NCBI RefSeq assembly: GCF_020497125.1
Contig: NW_025422951.1
Span: 1-64,000 of the forward strand
Direction of reading: 5' to 3'
Source of the DNA: Mauremys mutica
Taxonomy: Eukaryota; Chordata; Testudines; Geoemydidae
DNA length: 64,000 nt
Below the pieces are notes generated by a model. It made no database searches and was not told the origin of the DNA. It worked only from the letters and a program-made list of their open reading frames with translations. This document shows positions 23,410-32,874 of the stretch, piece after piece. Positions within the stretch are counted from its first letter, which is position 1, and each line of letters starts with the position of its first letter. Made by a program: the position numbers and the translations under genes.

Positions 23410-24381
23410 TTATCCTGGCTGTGAGAGGAGATTGGGGGTAGTTACCTGCTCTTGTAAAACCTGAATTTGTTCCCCCAGTGTCTGTTGCTTTTGTGTGCAT
23501 GCCAAATGGATGGTGGGAGTGCCCTTTTTTGCTGCAGTTAACTGTTTTTGGGCAACTCCATGTGTTAATGCATCACTTCTAGGTGTAAATCCACTTAATT
23601 TTAGTTTTTTACTTTGAAATTCGTTTTTATTCACTCCCCTGCGCTCGAGTCGCAGCTCCTGTCTCCTAATGTGCTCTGTGAACTGTTCCATTTTTTCCTT
23701 CATTTGATTTACCAATTCAGTGAGAGTATTGTTTGCTACTCTTTCCTTCTGTGCACTTACTTGTCCCGTTCTGACAGGCACCAGTCTAGGTTCCGGTTTA
23801 AGTTTAACTGGAACCCGGCTTTTATCGTAAGGTGGTGGTTGCAGTGCAGTGGACCCAGTTTCATCTTTTAATTTTACTAGGGCCACCTTTTTCCACTTCT
23901 GTCCCCATTCTTCAGGCACAGGGTAGCTACCTGAAGCCTGCTGTTTACCACCAAGATTTATAACAGGGGATGGCACATGTATTTTTTGTAGGTTCCTTAC
24001 AGCTGTTTCCAGTGTTTCACTCTGTTCCTGTACTGGTTGTCTCTGGGCTGCTTGCCACCCTGCAAGGGGGGTGGGAGCATTCCAGGGCTGCGTAGCTTCT
24101 TTTGATTCTTTTAACTCTTTCTTTGTTACTGTTACTTGTTTGGCCAGCATGCCAGCATGCTGTTTAAGCCATTTCACTGCTTTTTTACTTTTATTACTAT
24201 TTCTCAGAGCCTCGGTCTGTACCGTCGCTCTACATATGCCAGTCCATGTTTCCCCACTCTCTTTTTTAAATTCATAAGGACCCCCTTTACTGGCAATCCA
24301 GCGGGTCCAGGAGTTATCAAACTCCGTGGGGCTCAAAAGGGAGGGGGTCAGGGGGCTCCCTAGCACGAGGTTTGCTGCCAT
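23410..24381 (-). CDS. ERV-A gag-like protein, 323 aa
   Basis: An uninterrupted ORF starting at ATG 24381, the first after the primer site and donor-like sequence, so it occupies the gag position. The N-terminal 90 residues include a basic helix-rich stretch (KSKKAVKWLKQHAGML at about 65-79) compatible with a matrix domain, but without a Gly-2 myristoylation site (MAAN start). Residues 182-185 are PPPY, the PPxY late-domain motif that recruits NEDD4-type ligases for budding. Residues about 218-250 and the C-terminus (QTLGEQIQVLQEQV) are predicted coiled coil by heptad pattern. I see no major homology region and no Cys-His nucleocapsid box, so it is either an unusual or a shortened gag. Assignment rests on position and the late motif, not on overall similarity. 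Confidence 0.6.
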   Translation of the reverse strand: MAANLVLGSPLTPSLLSPTEFDNSWTRWIASKGGPYEFKKESGETWTGICRATVQTEALRNSNKSKKAVKWLKQHAGMLAKQVTVTKKELKESKEATQPWNAPTPLAGWQAAQRQPVQEQSETLETAVRNLQKIHVPSPVINLGGKQQASGSYPVPEEWGQKWKKVALVKLKDETGSTALQPPPYDKSRVPVKLKPEPRLVPVRTGQVSAQKERVANNTLTELVNQMKEKMEQFTEHIRRQELRLERRGVNKNEFQSKKLKLSGFTPRSDALTHGVAQKQLTAAKKGTPTIHLACTQKQQTLGEQIQVLQEQVTTPNLLSQPG

Positions 24382-24432
24382 GTTGGATTGCGATTCTTAC
24401 CACGGCAGGTTCGCTTACTCACCAGATCAGCG

Positions 24433-24445
24433 GTCGGGGTCACCA
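24433..24445 (-). promoter_or_regulatory. ERV-A primer binding site, tRNA-Trp-like
   Basis: Minus strand TGGTGACCCCGAC begins one base after the 5' LTR. It matches the first 13 bases of the tRNA-Trp primer site used by avian leukosis-type viruses and then diverges (CGCTGATC). Confidence 0.7.
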
Positions 24446-24446
24446 G

Positions 24447-25197
24447 TGTTGTCAGAGCTGTACCGGTATGGTGCTCTGCTTTCTCCTTGTTGATATCACT
24501 TGGCTGCGTGCGTGAGTTTCCTCTGTGTGCTGCCCCAGCTCTGCAGATAGCTGACACAGCAGACCCGACGAGAATCCCCAATAACCACAGAGTCCAGTAA
24601 GATGCAAAGCCACGTCGGCTAGGTTTATTGCGACCTCGGACACCCGTGCAGGGTCCCCGTAGATTACTTAGTCTACCGGGCATACTGCGAGAGAGTGCCT
24701 CTTGGCAAGGACCCGGCTTAGTGGCGGGACTTTCCACTCCCCCTACGGCCGGACAAAGGCACCTCCCCAGGAATGCATTCTTATACACAGATACAAACAA
24801 ATTACACATCACACCTGACGTATTGAGGTACAACCTCTCTACGTAGCAAGTTACAACCTTTCTATGTATTAAGGCACCGCCTTCTACCTTGTACATGTTG
24901 GTTCGATCAAAACAACTCTATCCATCATTTTACCCTTTTGCCCCTGTCATTGGGATGGGTCGGCCTGTTCTCCTGTTATCTATGGAATGTTTTAGTATAG
25001 TGTGTTCTAGTGCTGTGTTTATGCTAGGTGAATATATGTTTATGCAGCATCAGCCCTTTTCGTGCCAGCTTCTGTGAGCAGGGCCTACCTCTGGCTCACA
25101 GCTTGACTTTGCTTTATGTTAGCAAAGTCTTGACCATTACTTTAGTTCAGGCCTCAGGCCTCATACTGGGCCTTTATCAGGGCCTGCACTTACTACA
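24447..25197 (-). repeat. ERV-A 5' LTR
   Basis: 751 bp, nearly identical to 19226-19976. The polyadenylation signal is at 24624-24629 (tttatt on plus). A minus ORF of 178 codons starting within this LTR runs into the leader; the same frame is open in the 3' LTR, simply because the LTRs are the same sequence. Confidence 0.9.
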
Positions 25198-25454
25198 GTG
25201 CTAATGGCGAAACATTAACAGAAGATGGGTAATAGTTAGTAAGGAAATAAGCTATGCATGCCTAGCCCAGGTAAACTGATCAGATTCTGCTTCCTTTGTT
25301 ATCTTGTTAAGTTCTCGCCCTTTTATCTGTATAAATAAGAGAGTTTGTGTTTTGCATGGTGCTCACATTATCTGGATGTTATTAGCAGAGCGCTGTGCTA
25401 ATAAAACAGAGTGGTCTGCCAAACTGTGAGCCCTGAGTCTAACTTTGACACCTA

Positions 25455-25860
25455 TAAATAGTGCAGCTCATCATTCAGTGTTGGGATTTACAAGTGAGAA
25501 GCGTGTGACCCAGTTTTCAGGGATGGATGCCAGAAGAAAGTGAGTCGCAAAACAGATCACAAAACTGAGGCACAGAAGAGTGGTGGAAATGAGAGTGATG
25601 TCAGAGGGGAGGTGATGTAGTGGACATAGGTGAGATAGTGAGGTTAGAGGTGGATGGACAGTGCAATGGGTGGAAGTGGGATAGTGACAGAAGTAGGGTA
25701 TTGATGTGGCAGGTGGGAGATGGACTCCTGGCAGTATGAGAGGTGTCAGGGCAGTGGTATAATGACTTGAGGGGGTAGGTGACATGGGAGGGCAGGGAGG
25801 AAGCCTCAGAGGGCACTGGGGGGAATGCAGAGGAGTATCTTGATGATGTGGATAACCCAT
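25455..25860. other. purine-rich low-complexity region
   Basis: gtgg/gagg-rich plus strand with imperfect short repeats (ggtgagatagtgagg, aggtgtcaggg). ORFs on the minus strand are proline/serine-rich by composition. Confidence 0.5.
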
Positions 25861-26070
25861 GAAAAAGGCAGCGAGGATGTGTTCGGGGGAGCACCCCAGG
25901 GGTTGTCTCAGAAGAGGGTGTAAAGTGATTCATGGGGAAGCAGCAGGGCTTGTGTTTTGCATTGAGGCCAAGGAGATTTTGGAGGAGCTGAAGGGGGGGC
26001 CAGGGGCCCGGTTGGGGGGAAGGGTCAGGGGCCAGGTGTGTGTGGGGGGGGGAGGGGGCCTGGCCCTCAC

Positions 26071-26148
26071 CTGTATTAGCAGCTCCACCATGTCCAGGCT
26101 GTTGTTCTCCACGGCATGGAGCAAGGGGGAGCGGCCGCTCTTGATGTC
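26071..26148 (-). pseudogene. BCL3-like ankyrin-repeat exon
   Basis: A 78-bp minus-strand exon with acceptor cccacacag and donor CAG/GTGAGG. It encodes 26 residues beginning DIKSGRSPLLHAVENNSLDM and ending VELLIQ. This is an ankyrin repeat and closely matches the human BCL3 repeat reading DIKSGRSPLIHAVENNSLSM. BCL3 is a nuclear I-kappa-B-type coactivator/corepressor binding NF-kB p50/p52 through ankyrin repeats. The exon itself is intact. Only one neighbouring exon-like segment is visible, so the locus is either a fragment or part of a gene whose other exons I could not identify. Confidence 0.65.
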
Positions 26149-26389
26149 CTGTGTGGGGTGCACAGCAGGGTCTGACTCGTCAGGTACAGACAGGCTCCCC
26201 CCCCCCAGTCACCCAGACACACAACTCCCCCCCCCCCCCCCCGGAAATCCCCCCTCAGTTCGCACAGTTCTCTCCCAGCTCTGCATCCCCTTCCCCACCA
26301 CTGTACCCAACCCCCGTTGTGGGGGGGGTTGTTGGAGGGAATGGGCTTCCCCGTACCCAGCCCCCCGTGCACCATGTCTGTGGGGTGGG

Positions 26390-26480
26390 GGTAAGAGCCC
26401 CCCATCCGCCCCGTGCGCCAGCAGCAGCAGCACCATGTCCCGGTTCGAGGTGGCCACAGAGACATGCGGGGAGGTGAGAC
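26390..26480 (-). pseudogene. BCL3-like ankyrin-repeat exon with no clear donor
   Basis: Following an acceptor (ctctccccccag) the minus strand reads GLTSPHVSVATSNRDMVLLL and then LAHGADG, the repeat that precedes the DIKSGRSP repeat in BCL3 (LTALHVAV..GAD pattern). The TPLH tetrapeptide core is altered to TSPH and the usual VAV to VSV. No GT donor follows the GAD codons; the sequence runs into GGGGGGCTCTTACCCCC. The gap to the next exon is about 240 bp. A lost donor suggests a decayed copy; a sequence error in the G-run is the alternative. Confidence 0.5.
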
Positions 26481-26944
26481 CTGGGGGGAGAGAAGGGGGG
26501 GGGGTGAGACCTGTAATTAACCATTAACCAGGGCAGCCTGTTTGCATAGCAGGAACCCTCCCTGCACTTGCAGGAGGTCAGGCCGGAGTTGGACACTGGG
26601 GGTTAGGGATGACTGGCTTGTGCTCCTGTCTGTCTCCAGCGGTGGTCTCTCATTCTCCAGGTTAGTTGTTACATGCCAGGTTCGTCAGGACAAGCTGCTC
26701 TGGAATCATCATTCCTGATTAATCCCACACGCAGACAAATCCACTCCCACAGAACAAACTAATGTAGCGGCCTCAGTATCTCTCGAAGTGTTTGCCATCC
26801 TCCTCCACCTCTGCGAGGGAAATACACCAGCTCCATTGCCTAGCAGGGCAGCAGAGACACAGACAGCTGGGGCGGCCAGGGCAGAGCAATGAGAATTGAA
26901 CCAGCTGCACCAATGTCTCCAAACCACTGCCCCCTTCTCCACAG

Positions 26945-27222
26945 AGGCCATGTCCGCATGTCTTACAGCGGCACATCTATACTGCTCAGCAGCGCTGCTC
27001 TAAGGTCTGCCGTGTACCCTCACTGTGCTGGCGGGAGAGAGCTCTCCTGACAGCCTAATTAAACCATCCCCAACGAGCGAGCGGCAGTAGCTGTCGTCAG
27101 GAGAGTGTCTCCTGCCCACATAACATTGTCCACACCGGCGCTTCTATTGGTGCAATTTATGTTTAGAGGGATGTTTTTTTCACATCCCTTGAGTGATATA
27201 AGTGCTAGTGTAGACATGGCCT
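26945..27222. mobile_element. MITE with AGGCCATGTC termini, about 278 bp
   Basis: The ends are aggccatgtc and gacatggcct, a perfect 10-bp terminal inverted repeat. The interior contains ggagagagctctcctgacag and, later, gctgtcgtcaggagagtgtc, which are mutually inverted segments. Resembles turtle MITEs with a GGCCATGTCTACAC terminus. Target duplication not determined. Confidence 0.65.
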
Positions 27223-28589
27223 AAACTAGCCAGCAACAAGCTACTGCTAAAAGGTTTGTCTACAGTTGAAGGTTAATCCGAATTAAGGGAAGGTAAGACT
27301 GGGTTTCCCTGGTCCTACCTCAGCCTGGGGGGCTGGGCTACATGACCTCTGGAGGTCTGGGGTGCAAATTTAAAGTGCAGTTGCTCCCTGTACAGGACAC
27401 TACAATGTCTTACTTCTGTTCGAAGGTGGAGTAAGAGGAAACAGAAACTAGGCACTTCTGTTCTGGAATGGCAGCATCCACAGGAATAGCTGTTGTGCTT
27501 TACATTCACACCCTATCTTAATCTCCAGGCTTGTCTGCACCTGAGAGTTAATTCAGATTACATCTCTTTGTTCTGTGCAGCGCCTAGCGCAATGTGGCCG
27601 TGGTCCACGACAGAGACACCACAAAACAATGTGTAGATGCAGCAGGGTGGATGGGGCTTCTGCCTTCATGCCGGGGGCACAAAAGCACCAGGGGCTTTGG
27701 CTGTATCGCTGCCTCTGCAGGGAATTGGGATACCAATTCTATCAGCCATGATGAGCAGTAAATAAACTCCACAGTGCAGGCCCCTCAGCCCTCCACGGCA
27801 GGGGCACCGAGACGCTGGCCTCGTCATGCTCAGCACTGTCTCCTAAGCAGCCATCTAGCCTCATTAGCACCCTGCTGCCTCTCCATAGCCTGGAGATAGG
27901 CCCACAGGCTCCTCAGCCAGGGAACGGAGCTAGGCACTGGAGCTGCCCAGCAGTCTAGTGGTCAGAGCACTCCCCTGGGGTGCAGGAGAACGAGGGTCAA
28001 ACCTCTGCCCCCCTCAGCGCAAGGACTGGCAGAGCCGCACTCCCATCCAGGCTGTAAGGGAGGTTGGGGTGTGGCTCCCCTGCCAAAGCTGGGCCTGAGG
28101 ATAAAACAGTTCTCTGAGGAGGGGGCTGTGAGACTAGCTGGGGTCCCACTCTACCCCCTGCCTGCTATGAGGGACACTAGGGCAGAGTGTTTTCAGTCTC
28201 TGAGTGAAGTTGATCCATGGCATGAACTGCAGTTAAAGTCTTTAGACACAGGGACTAGACCCAGCCGGTCTGATCTCCTGGGGACAAGCCAACCCCCACC
28301 AAGCCATTTTGCAAGTCACAGGCCGGGTGTGCGCCAAGGAACGTTTGTTTGTACCAAGAACAGCAGCTTCAGCAGGAGACACTGAACCAGCCCCATGCCA
28401 GCGAGCAGGGCATGGCCTTGGGAAGGGGAGAACTAGTTATTGGGTAAACCAGGCCAGACACCTAACTCGGAGACTCCCGACCCTGGGGCTGTTAGGCCTG
28501 AATAGAGATGTAGCACAAAACCAGTTATGCCAACCTGACCGAAGTCAGGCTAACAGAGGTTTCTGGGTAATCCCGGAGTGGAAAAATAC
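27223..28589. other. intergenic DNA; one tRNA-like SINE remnant
   Basis: At 27948-28010 the strings gtctagtggtcagagcac (A-box-like) and gagggtcaaacctctgc (B-box-like) suggest an old tRNA-derived SINE. The rest is unassigned. Chance ORFs of up to 146 codons have no domain. Confidence 0.4.
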
Positions 28590-29215
28590 TGAGAAGCAGC
28601 ATGTATCAGGGTGGACCCCTGCTCCTGGTTTGAAGGGGTTTAAAAGAGGCCTGGCAGGGTTTGAGAGCTGCTGCTCTCAAGCCTGGGCTGATTGGGGAAA
28701 GCAGGCTCAGCTGTGGCCATGCTCCAGTCAGGCCCAGCTGGCCCCTTGAGAGGCTGTGAGCCAGAAGCCCAGCCAGTGTCTCTGTTTCTACAGGGAGATG
28801 GGCCTGGCTGCATGGAGCTAGACAAGGTACCTAAGGTGAAGCAGGGCTGAGGAGCTGGGGGAAGCTCCAGCCTAGAAAACCCCAGGCTGCGGCCTAGCAC
28901 AGGGCACAAGGTACTGGGGGTTGCAGGGGGCAACCCAGGGTTAGGCCAAGGCAGCAGGTCCAAACCCCCTTTGCCGATGGTGAGTGGTGGATACTGCAGT
29001 CTGCCCCAGCAAACGGGGGCTAGGTAGAGACTGGGCAGTAGCCAAGACTGAGGCGAAGTGGGGATAGTGGGGTGGGGGTTCCCCTGGGAGGGGGAGACCC
29101 AGTTAAAGGGGCACCAGGGTCCTGGGAGGGACACAGGGGCCAGGAGCGGACAGGTGGATCACCGCCCTGCAGAGGGAGCACTGGACACTGGACTGAGCTA
29201 ATTCCCAAGGACGAC
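28590..29215 (-). repeat. dispersed repeat X, copy 1
   Basis: Matches 52700-53375 in inverted orientation. Shared landmarks: gtggacccctgctcctg with ggggtttaaaag, gagagctgctgctctcaa, gctgggctgattgggga, the aagctccagcct..aaa.cccaggctgcggccta block, gccaaggcagcaggtccaaaccccctttgccgat, and ggggcaccagggtcctgggagggac. No protein is encoded. The identity of the family is unknown to me. Confidence 0.75.
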
Positions 29216-29439
29216 CAGCAGAAGCATAGTACCAGCTGTGCTTTGAAGAACTGATAAGAAACCCCACCTCCCACCTCCTTTCGGTTTGTCTTTAACTCCC
29301 CTGCATTCCTTACCTTTGGTGCTCGTTAAGGTATTATTAAGAATCTAATGCTCTGCGTGTATATTAAAGGTGTCTAGTTTCTGGTTGTTAGAAAAGTGGG
29401 GGGGTTGCTCAAGTGAATGATCTATGATGTGATGGAACT

Positions 29440-29620
29440 GTCTATATAAGCTGACACTAAGATGTCAATGGGGGCTGGTTCTCTCTGGTGACGGGTTGCT
29501 GTCTATTGATGCGTGCACTTGTCAATGAAGAGCTTTTGATCGGACCTTGCTGACTGGTGTTGCCTGTCTCTCTGTGGTCAGACAACGAACCTCACCGTCT
29601 GGGTTCGAGTCCCTGACATC
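29440..29620 (+). mobile_element. ERV-B partial 5' LTR / R-U5
   Basis: The TATA-like ctatataagctgacac at about 29446 is followed by sequence ending ctgaca at about 29618, then tct and TTGGTGACTCCGCCGGGG, in the position expected for a primer site. I could not match that site to a tRNA. The 5' edge of the LTR is unclear, and no matching 3' LTR is seen after 32260. Confidence 0.45.
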
Positions 29621-29941
29621 TTTGGTGACTCCGCCGGGGCTTGTCTGACTCTCCAGCGGGGGATCGGACTCTGAGGCAACGCAGCGTGCATCCTCCGGTT
29701 TAGAGGAGCCTTGCCTGGTGATCTGATCTCTGCGTGGGCGATAAGGCGACTCCTGTGAACCAGCTGAAGCTTGTAGAAATCCAGCAACATCCATCTACCT
29801 GTTGAGTAGGGTCAAGGTTGCCTGGGTTTGAGTCCCAGTCCAGGTGTTCGAGTCCCCTGGAGAGAGGTAAGTGAGCGCTGGAGGTGGGGGTTAGTCCCTT
29901 TACCTCGACGCAGGGAAGAGGGGTTAGAGTCCCCTTACCAA

Positions 29942-31440
29942 ATGGGACAAGTTGGCAGTAAGTGCCCATTGTCTCTGATACTTAGAGATTGGAAGGAGAT
30001 TTCTGGAGCCGCTAGTCTGGTTAAATCTAAAATGAGAAACTTATGTCAAATTCAATGGCCTTCTTTCACTGCTCATTTGTCCCCGACTAAAGATTGGCTG
30101 GAGTGTGGAACCTTTTCCACAGATAGGATGAACTCCCTTAAGAGAGATTTTGGTCAATCTTAGGCCGTGACAAATGGATTATTTGTTTGTGTGGTATAAT
30201 TATAAACCCATGGAGGGACGGGTAGCTTTTGAAGCTGTTTGTATGGAGAGCTCTTGTAAAAATCCCCCACTATATGCCCCAGAGCCACACCGGGAGGAGG
30301 ACAATTTTGTTCCTGTTCTTCCCCCTGTCCGGCGGAGTGCAAGGATTCAAAGCAGGTTAGGGACAGTTCAGGGACAGAGGAGAATCAAGGGGGAGCTCAG
30401 AGTGATGTTCCCTCATCTTCAGAGGAATCAGGCAGCCTCACCCCCTCTGTGCAGCCTCCAGCCAGACTTTCGCAAACTTGGCCAGGGGCTGCTTCTCAAA
30501 CACTCCCAATATTACAGCAGCCCTCGTCCTCGCCCTTGTGGACCCCCACTAGGTTACTTAACCCCGTGAGGGAGGATGTTTCTGAGACACCCCTGATATT
30601 ACAAGCCCCGTTGAGAACTTATCCAGTTCCACTGGTTGCTGGGGGGACATGAGATGGTTTTACCCTGTTTGCAACTTCAGATTTGTTTAACTGGCAGTGC
30701 ACTATGCCTCACTTAGGAGACAATCCTGAGGCAGTGGAACGAATGTTCTGCACAATCTTTTTCACTCATGTGCCCACTTGGGCAAATGTAAATCAGTTAT
30801 TAGATACACTCATGACAGAAGATGAAAGACAAAAAGTAAAAAAAAAAAATCTGCAGGTCATTTGAATGCACCTTGGCCATTTACTGACCCTAATTGGAAT
30901 CCCAACAATCCAGCTCAAAAGACAAAGTTGGATGGATTTTTAAAAGCTGTTTTGAATGGCATTAGAGATGCAGGGGAGGCTACTCCAAATTGGAGCAAGG
31001 TGACTGCTTGTGTTCAGCATCCAGACGAGCACCCCTCTGACTTTTGTGCTCGACTGACTTGCGAAGTTAGAAAGCATGGTAATTTGAATCCTGAAACTGA
31101 TCCTGGAAAGGAGATGGTTAAAATGGTTTTCATGTCACAATGTGCAGAGGATATTGCAAAGAGATCTAGAGAGCATCCAGATGGTATGCAAGGGAAAAGT
31201 TTGTCTGAAGTAGTTAGCATTGCTACTAGAATGTTTAATGAGAGAGAGGAGAAGGGGGAAAAAAATGAGAAAAGGCAGAAGGATATAAAGGAGCAAGTGT
31301 CACTGTTGGCAGCAGCAATGACTGGGGGAAGGGGAAAAGGTCACGGATGGAACAGAGGTGGATGGAATGAATGGAAAAAAGAGAAAGCAGCGAGAGGCAG
31401 AGGACGTAAAGAAGAAGTTGAAGTAGCGGTTGTCATTGTG
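29942..31440 (+). pseudogene. ERV-B gag, gammaretrovirus-like, broken
   Basis: The first ATG, at 29942, gives an MGQVGSK start, with Gly-2 suitable for myristoylation, and a matrix-like 73-codon stretch ending at a stop at 30161-30163. The next open stretch (from about 30174) contains PPLYAPEP, a PPxY late motif in the p12-like position. From 30683 a capsid-like segment has THVPTWANVNQLL and TEDERQKV, characteristic of gammaretroviral p30; a stop follows an 11-A run near 30840. A continuing segment (30862-31440) has CA C-terminal features and ends in a Gly/Arg/Lys-rich tail, with no clear Cys-His box. Order MA-p12-CA-NC fits the genus-level family. At least two frame breaks make it non-functional. 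Confidence 0.8.
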
Positions 31441-31454
31441 GTGCAGGAGGACAT

Positions 31455-32260
31455 TGGAAAAGAAAAGTTGTTTGTGAATGGATCTGCATTGGTTCGTGAA
31501 GGAATCACACTCTGGATATGCAGTTACTGATAGGCAGACTGTATTAATAGGGGAAGCTCTTCCTCCTGGGGTGAGTGCCCAAGCTGCAGAGTTAAAATCC
31601 CTAACCGCAGCCTGCCTTCGTGCTAAAGGGAAAAGGGTTAACATTTATACGGACTTAAAATATGCTTTCGGGGCGTGTCATGCTACTGGAGCTATTTGGA
31701 AGGAGAGAGGATTCATTACTTCCTCAGGATCACAGATTGCTCATGGAAAAGAAATAGCTGAGTTGTTGCAAGCTATCCAAGCCCCTAAAGAGATTGCAGT
31801 GAATAACTGCAGGGCTCATACTAAACAGACTGATCCTGTGTCAGTAGGAAACTGTTTTGCAGATGAAGCTGCTAAGGCAGCTGCCCTACAAAATACTCAG
31901 TTGAATGTGGGTTCCCCTCTTTTAACTTGGCAACAGCAAGCCCCAAATAGTGAAAGAACAATCTGGGAGAAGTGGGGAGCTAAGCCCAACAGAAACTTAT
32001 GTAAAAGCTTTGCAGCAGCATTTAACTACATTACAACAGTACTCAGCACAGTCTCCATCTTTACCATTGTGGGAAGCTGTTCATTCTGTTTCGCCAGGTG
32101 ATCCAGTGTGGATCAAAGCTTACTGAAAGACTCCACTTCACCCTCAGTGGCTAGGACCATTCGAGACTATCCTGGTGAGCCCTACTGCTGTTCGGGTCAA
32201 GGAACTTCCCACTTAGATTCATCATACCAGAGTCAAACGGAGCCTCGCTAGGGAGCCCGA
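31455..32260 (+). pseudogene. ERV-B pol remnant: RNase H and integrase C-terminus
   Basis: The gag remnant passes directly into an RNase H domain: SAQAAELKSL (catalytic Glu), NIYTDLKYAFGACH (catalytic Asp) and GNCFADEAAKAAA (final Asp). The first acidic residue of the DEDD set is replaced by Asn (VNGSA), and a frame change separates it from the rest. Protease and nearly all of RT are missing, so an internal deletion joined gag to RNase H. After 31915 the integrase core is mostly gone; about 32095-32250 keeps the GDPVWIK motif and an IHHTRVK-like end typical of the gammaretroviral integrase C-terminus, with in-frame stops. No envelope is visible. Confidence 0.8.
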
Positions 32261-32870
32261 CCCCATAGTATAGACAGAATTTACACTAGTGCACTCGGAT
32301 TGGCACTGGGGCACCATGTCTGAGTTTGAAGGTTTGGGGTGTGGGGGGGACAGTGACCTCACTGAGGCCTGGGGCTGGCTGAACAGTGCAGCTGGTAACG
32401 GAGGGGCAGCAGTGAGTGCTGGAGGTGTGAGCCAGGAGCACAGGGCTGGACACTGACTTCTCCTGACCCATGACACCCACCCACCCACCCAGCTGTGTTC
32501 AGGGACTGCAGCTGAGCTCCCTGCCAGGACAGCCTGTGCATCCATGGGCAAATCACCTCTTCCTGCAGCCTAATACAACAGGGTCTGGGGATCTTTTCAG
32601 GCTGCGGGTGATGGGGCTCTGGAGTTACCGGGGTCTGTTCCAGGGTCTGTCACTGACCTGCTTGGTGACCTTGGGGAAGTCCCAGCCCCCTCTGTTTTCC
32701 TCCTACCCACTGTCTACTTGGACTGTGATCTCTTTGGGGCAAGGACTGTCCCTCTCTGTCTGCAGTGCCCAGCACAGTGGGGGTGCTGCTCTCAGTCAGG
32801 GTCTCTGCCATGCGCCGCACAGTGGGGCCCTGAGCTCCACCAGTGTCTGTGCAACGCAAGGCAGTTTATA
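32261..32870. other. unassigned sequence with old-repeat tail
   Basis: At 32720-32790 the string gatctctttggggcaaggac with tgcagtgcccagcaca is a widely dispersed amniote repeat tail; a related tail is at 51985-52090 (gtactgtgcctagcaca). Otherwise unassigned. Confidence 0.4.
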
Positions 32871-32874
32871 GACT

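Larger units (their letters stand above)
19226..25197 (-). mobile_element. ERV-A: endogenous retrovirus without visible pol, minus strand
   Basis: Two 751-bp LTRs (19226-19976 and 24447-25197) start TG and end CA in the element's orientation and are flanked by the 5-bp duplication GTGCT (19221-19225, 25198-25202). By eye they differ at three positions, so the insertion is recent. Reading the minus strand from 24446: one base, then a primer site, a splice-donor-like GGTGAGTAAG (about 24415-24426), a gag-like ORF (24381-23410), about 3.4 kb of AT-rich sequence with no recognisable protease, RT, RNase H, integrase or envelope, and a polypurine tract before the 3' LTR. It looks non-autonomous. 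Confidence 0.85.
19093..25450 (+). mobile_element. solo LTR (about 381 bp), split by ERV-A
   Basis: The left part, 19093-19225, starts TGTGAAAGCAG and the right part, 25198-25450, ends CTTTGACA. Removing ERV-A and one GTGCT leaves an LTR of about 381 bp. CCTA flanks both ends (19089-19092 and 25451-25454), a 4-bp duplication as left by gammaretrovirus-like integrases. The right part has a TATA-like ctgtataaataagag at about 25328 and an AATAAA at 25401-25406, so the LTR is in plus orientation. No internal genes remain, so the provirus recombined to a solo LTR before or after ERV-A inserted. Confidence 0.8.

Noticed and set aside
24360..24896. 178-codon ORF in the ERV-A LTR, also open in the other LTR
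   Set aside because: Conservation only reflects identical LTRs; no similarity to known LTR-encoded proteins and it ends in the leader in a different frame from gag.
25471..26163. Pro/Ser-rich minus-strand ORFs adjoining the BCL3-like exon
   Set aside because: Low-complexity composition; only the 78-bp ankyrin exon within them has homology.
27948..28010. Functional tRNA gene
   Set aside because: A-box and B-box-like strings are present but no cloverleaf closes; more likely an old SINE head.
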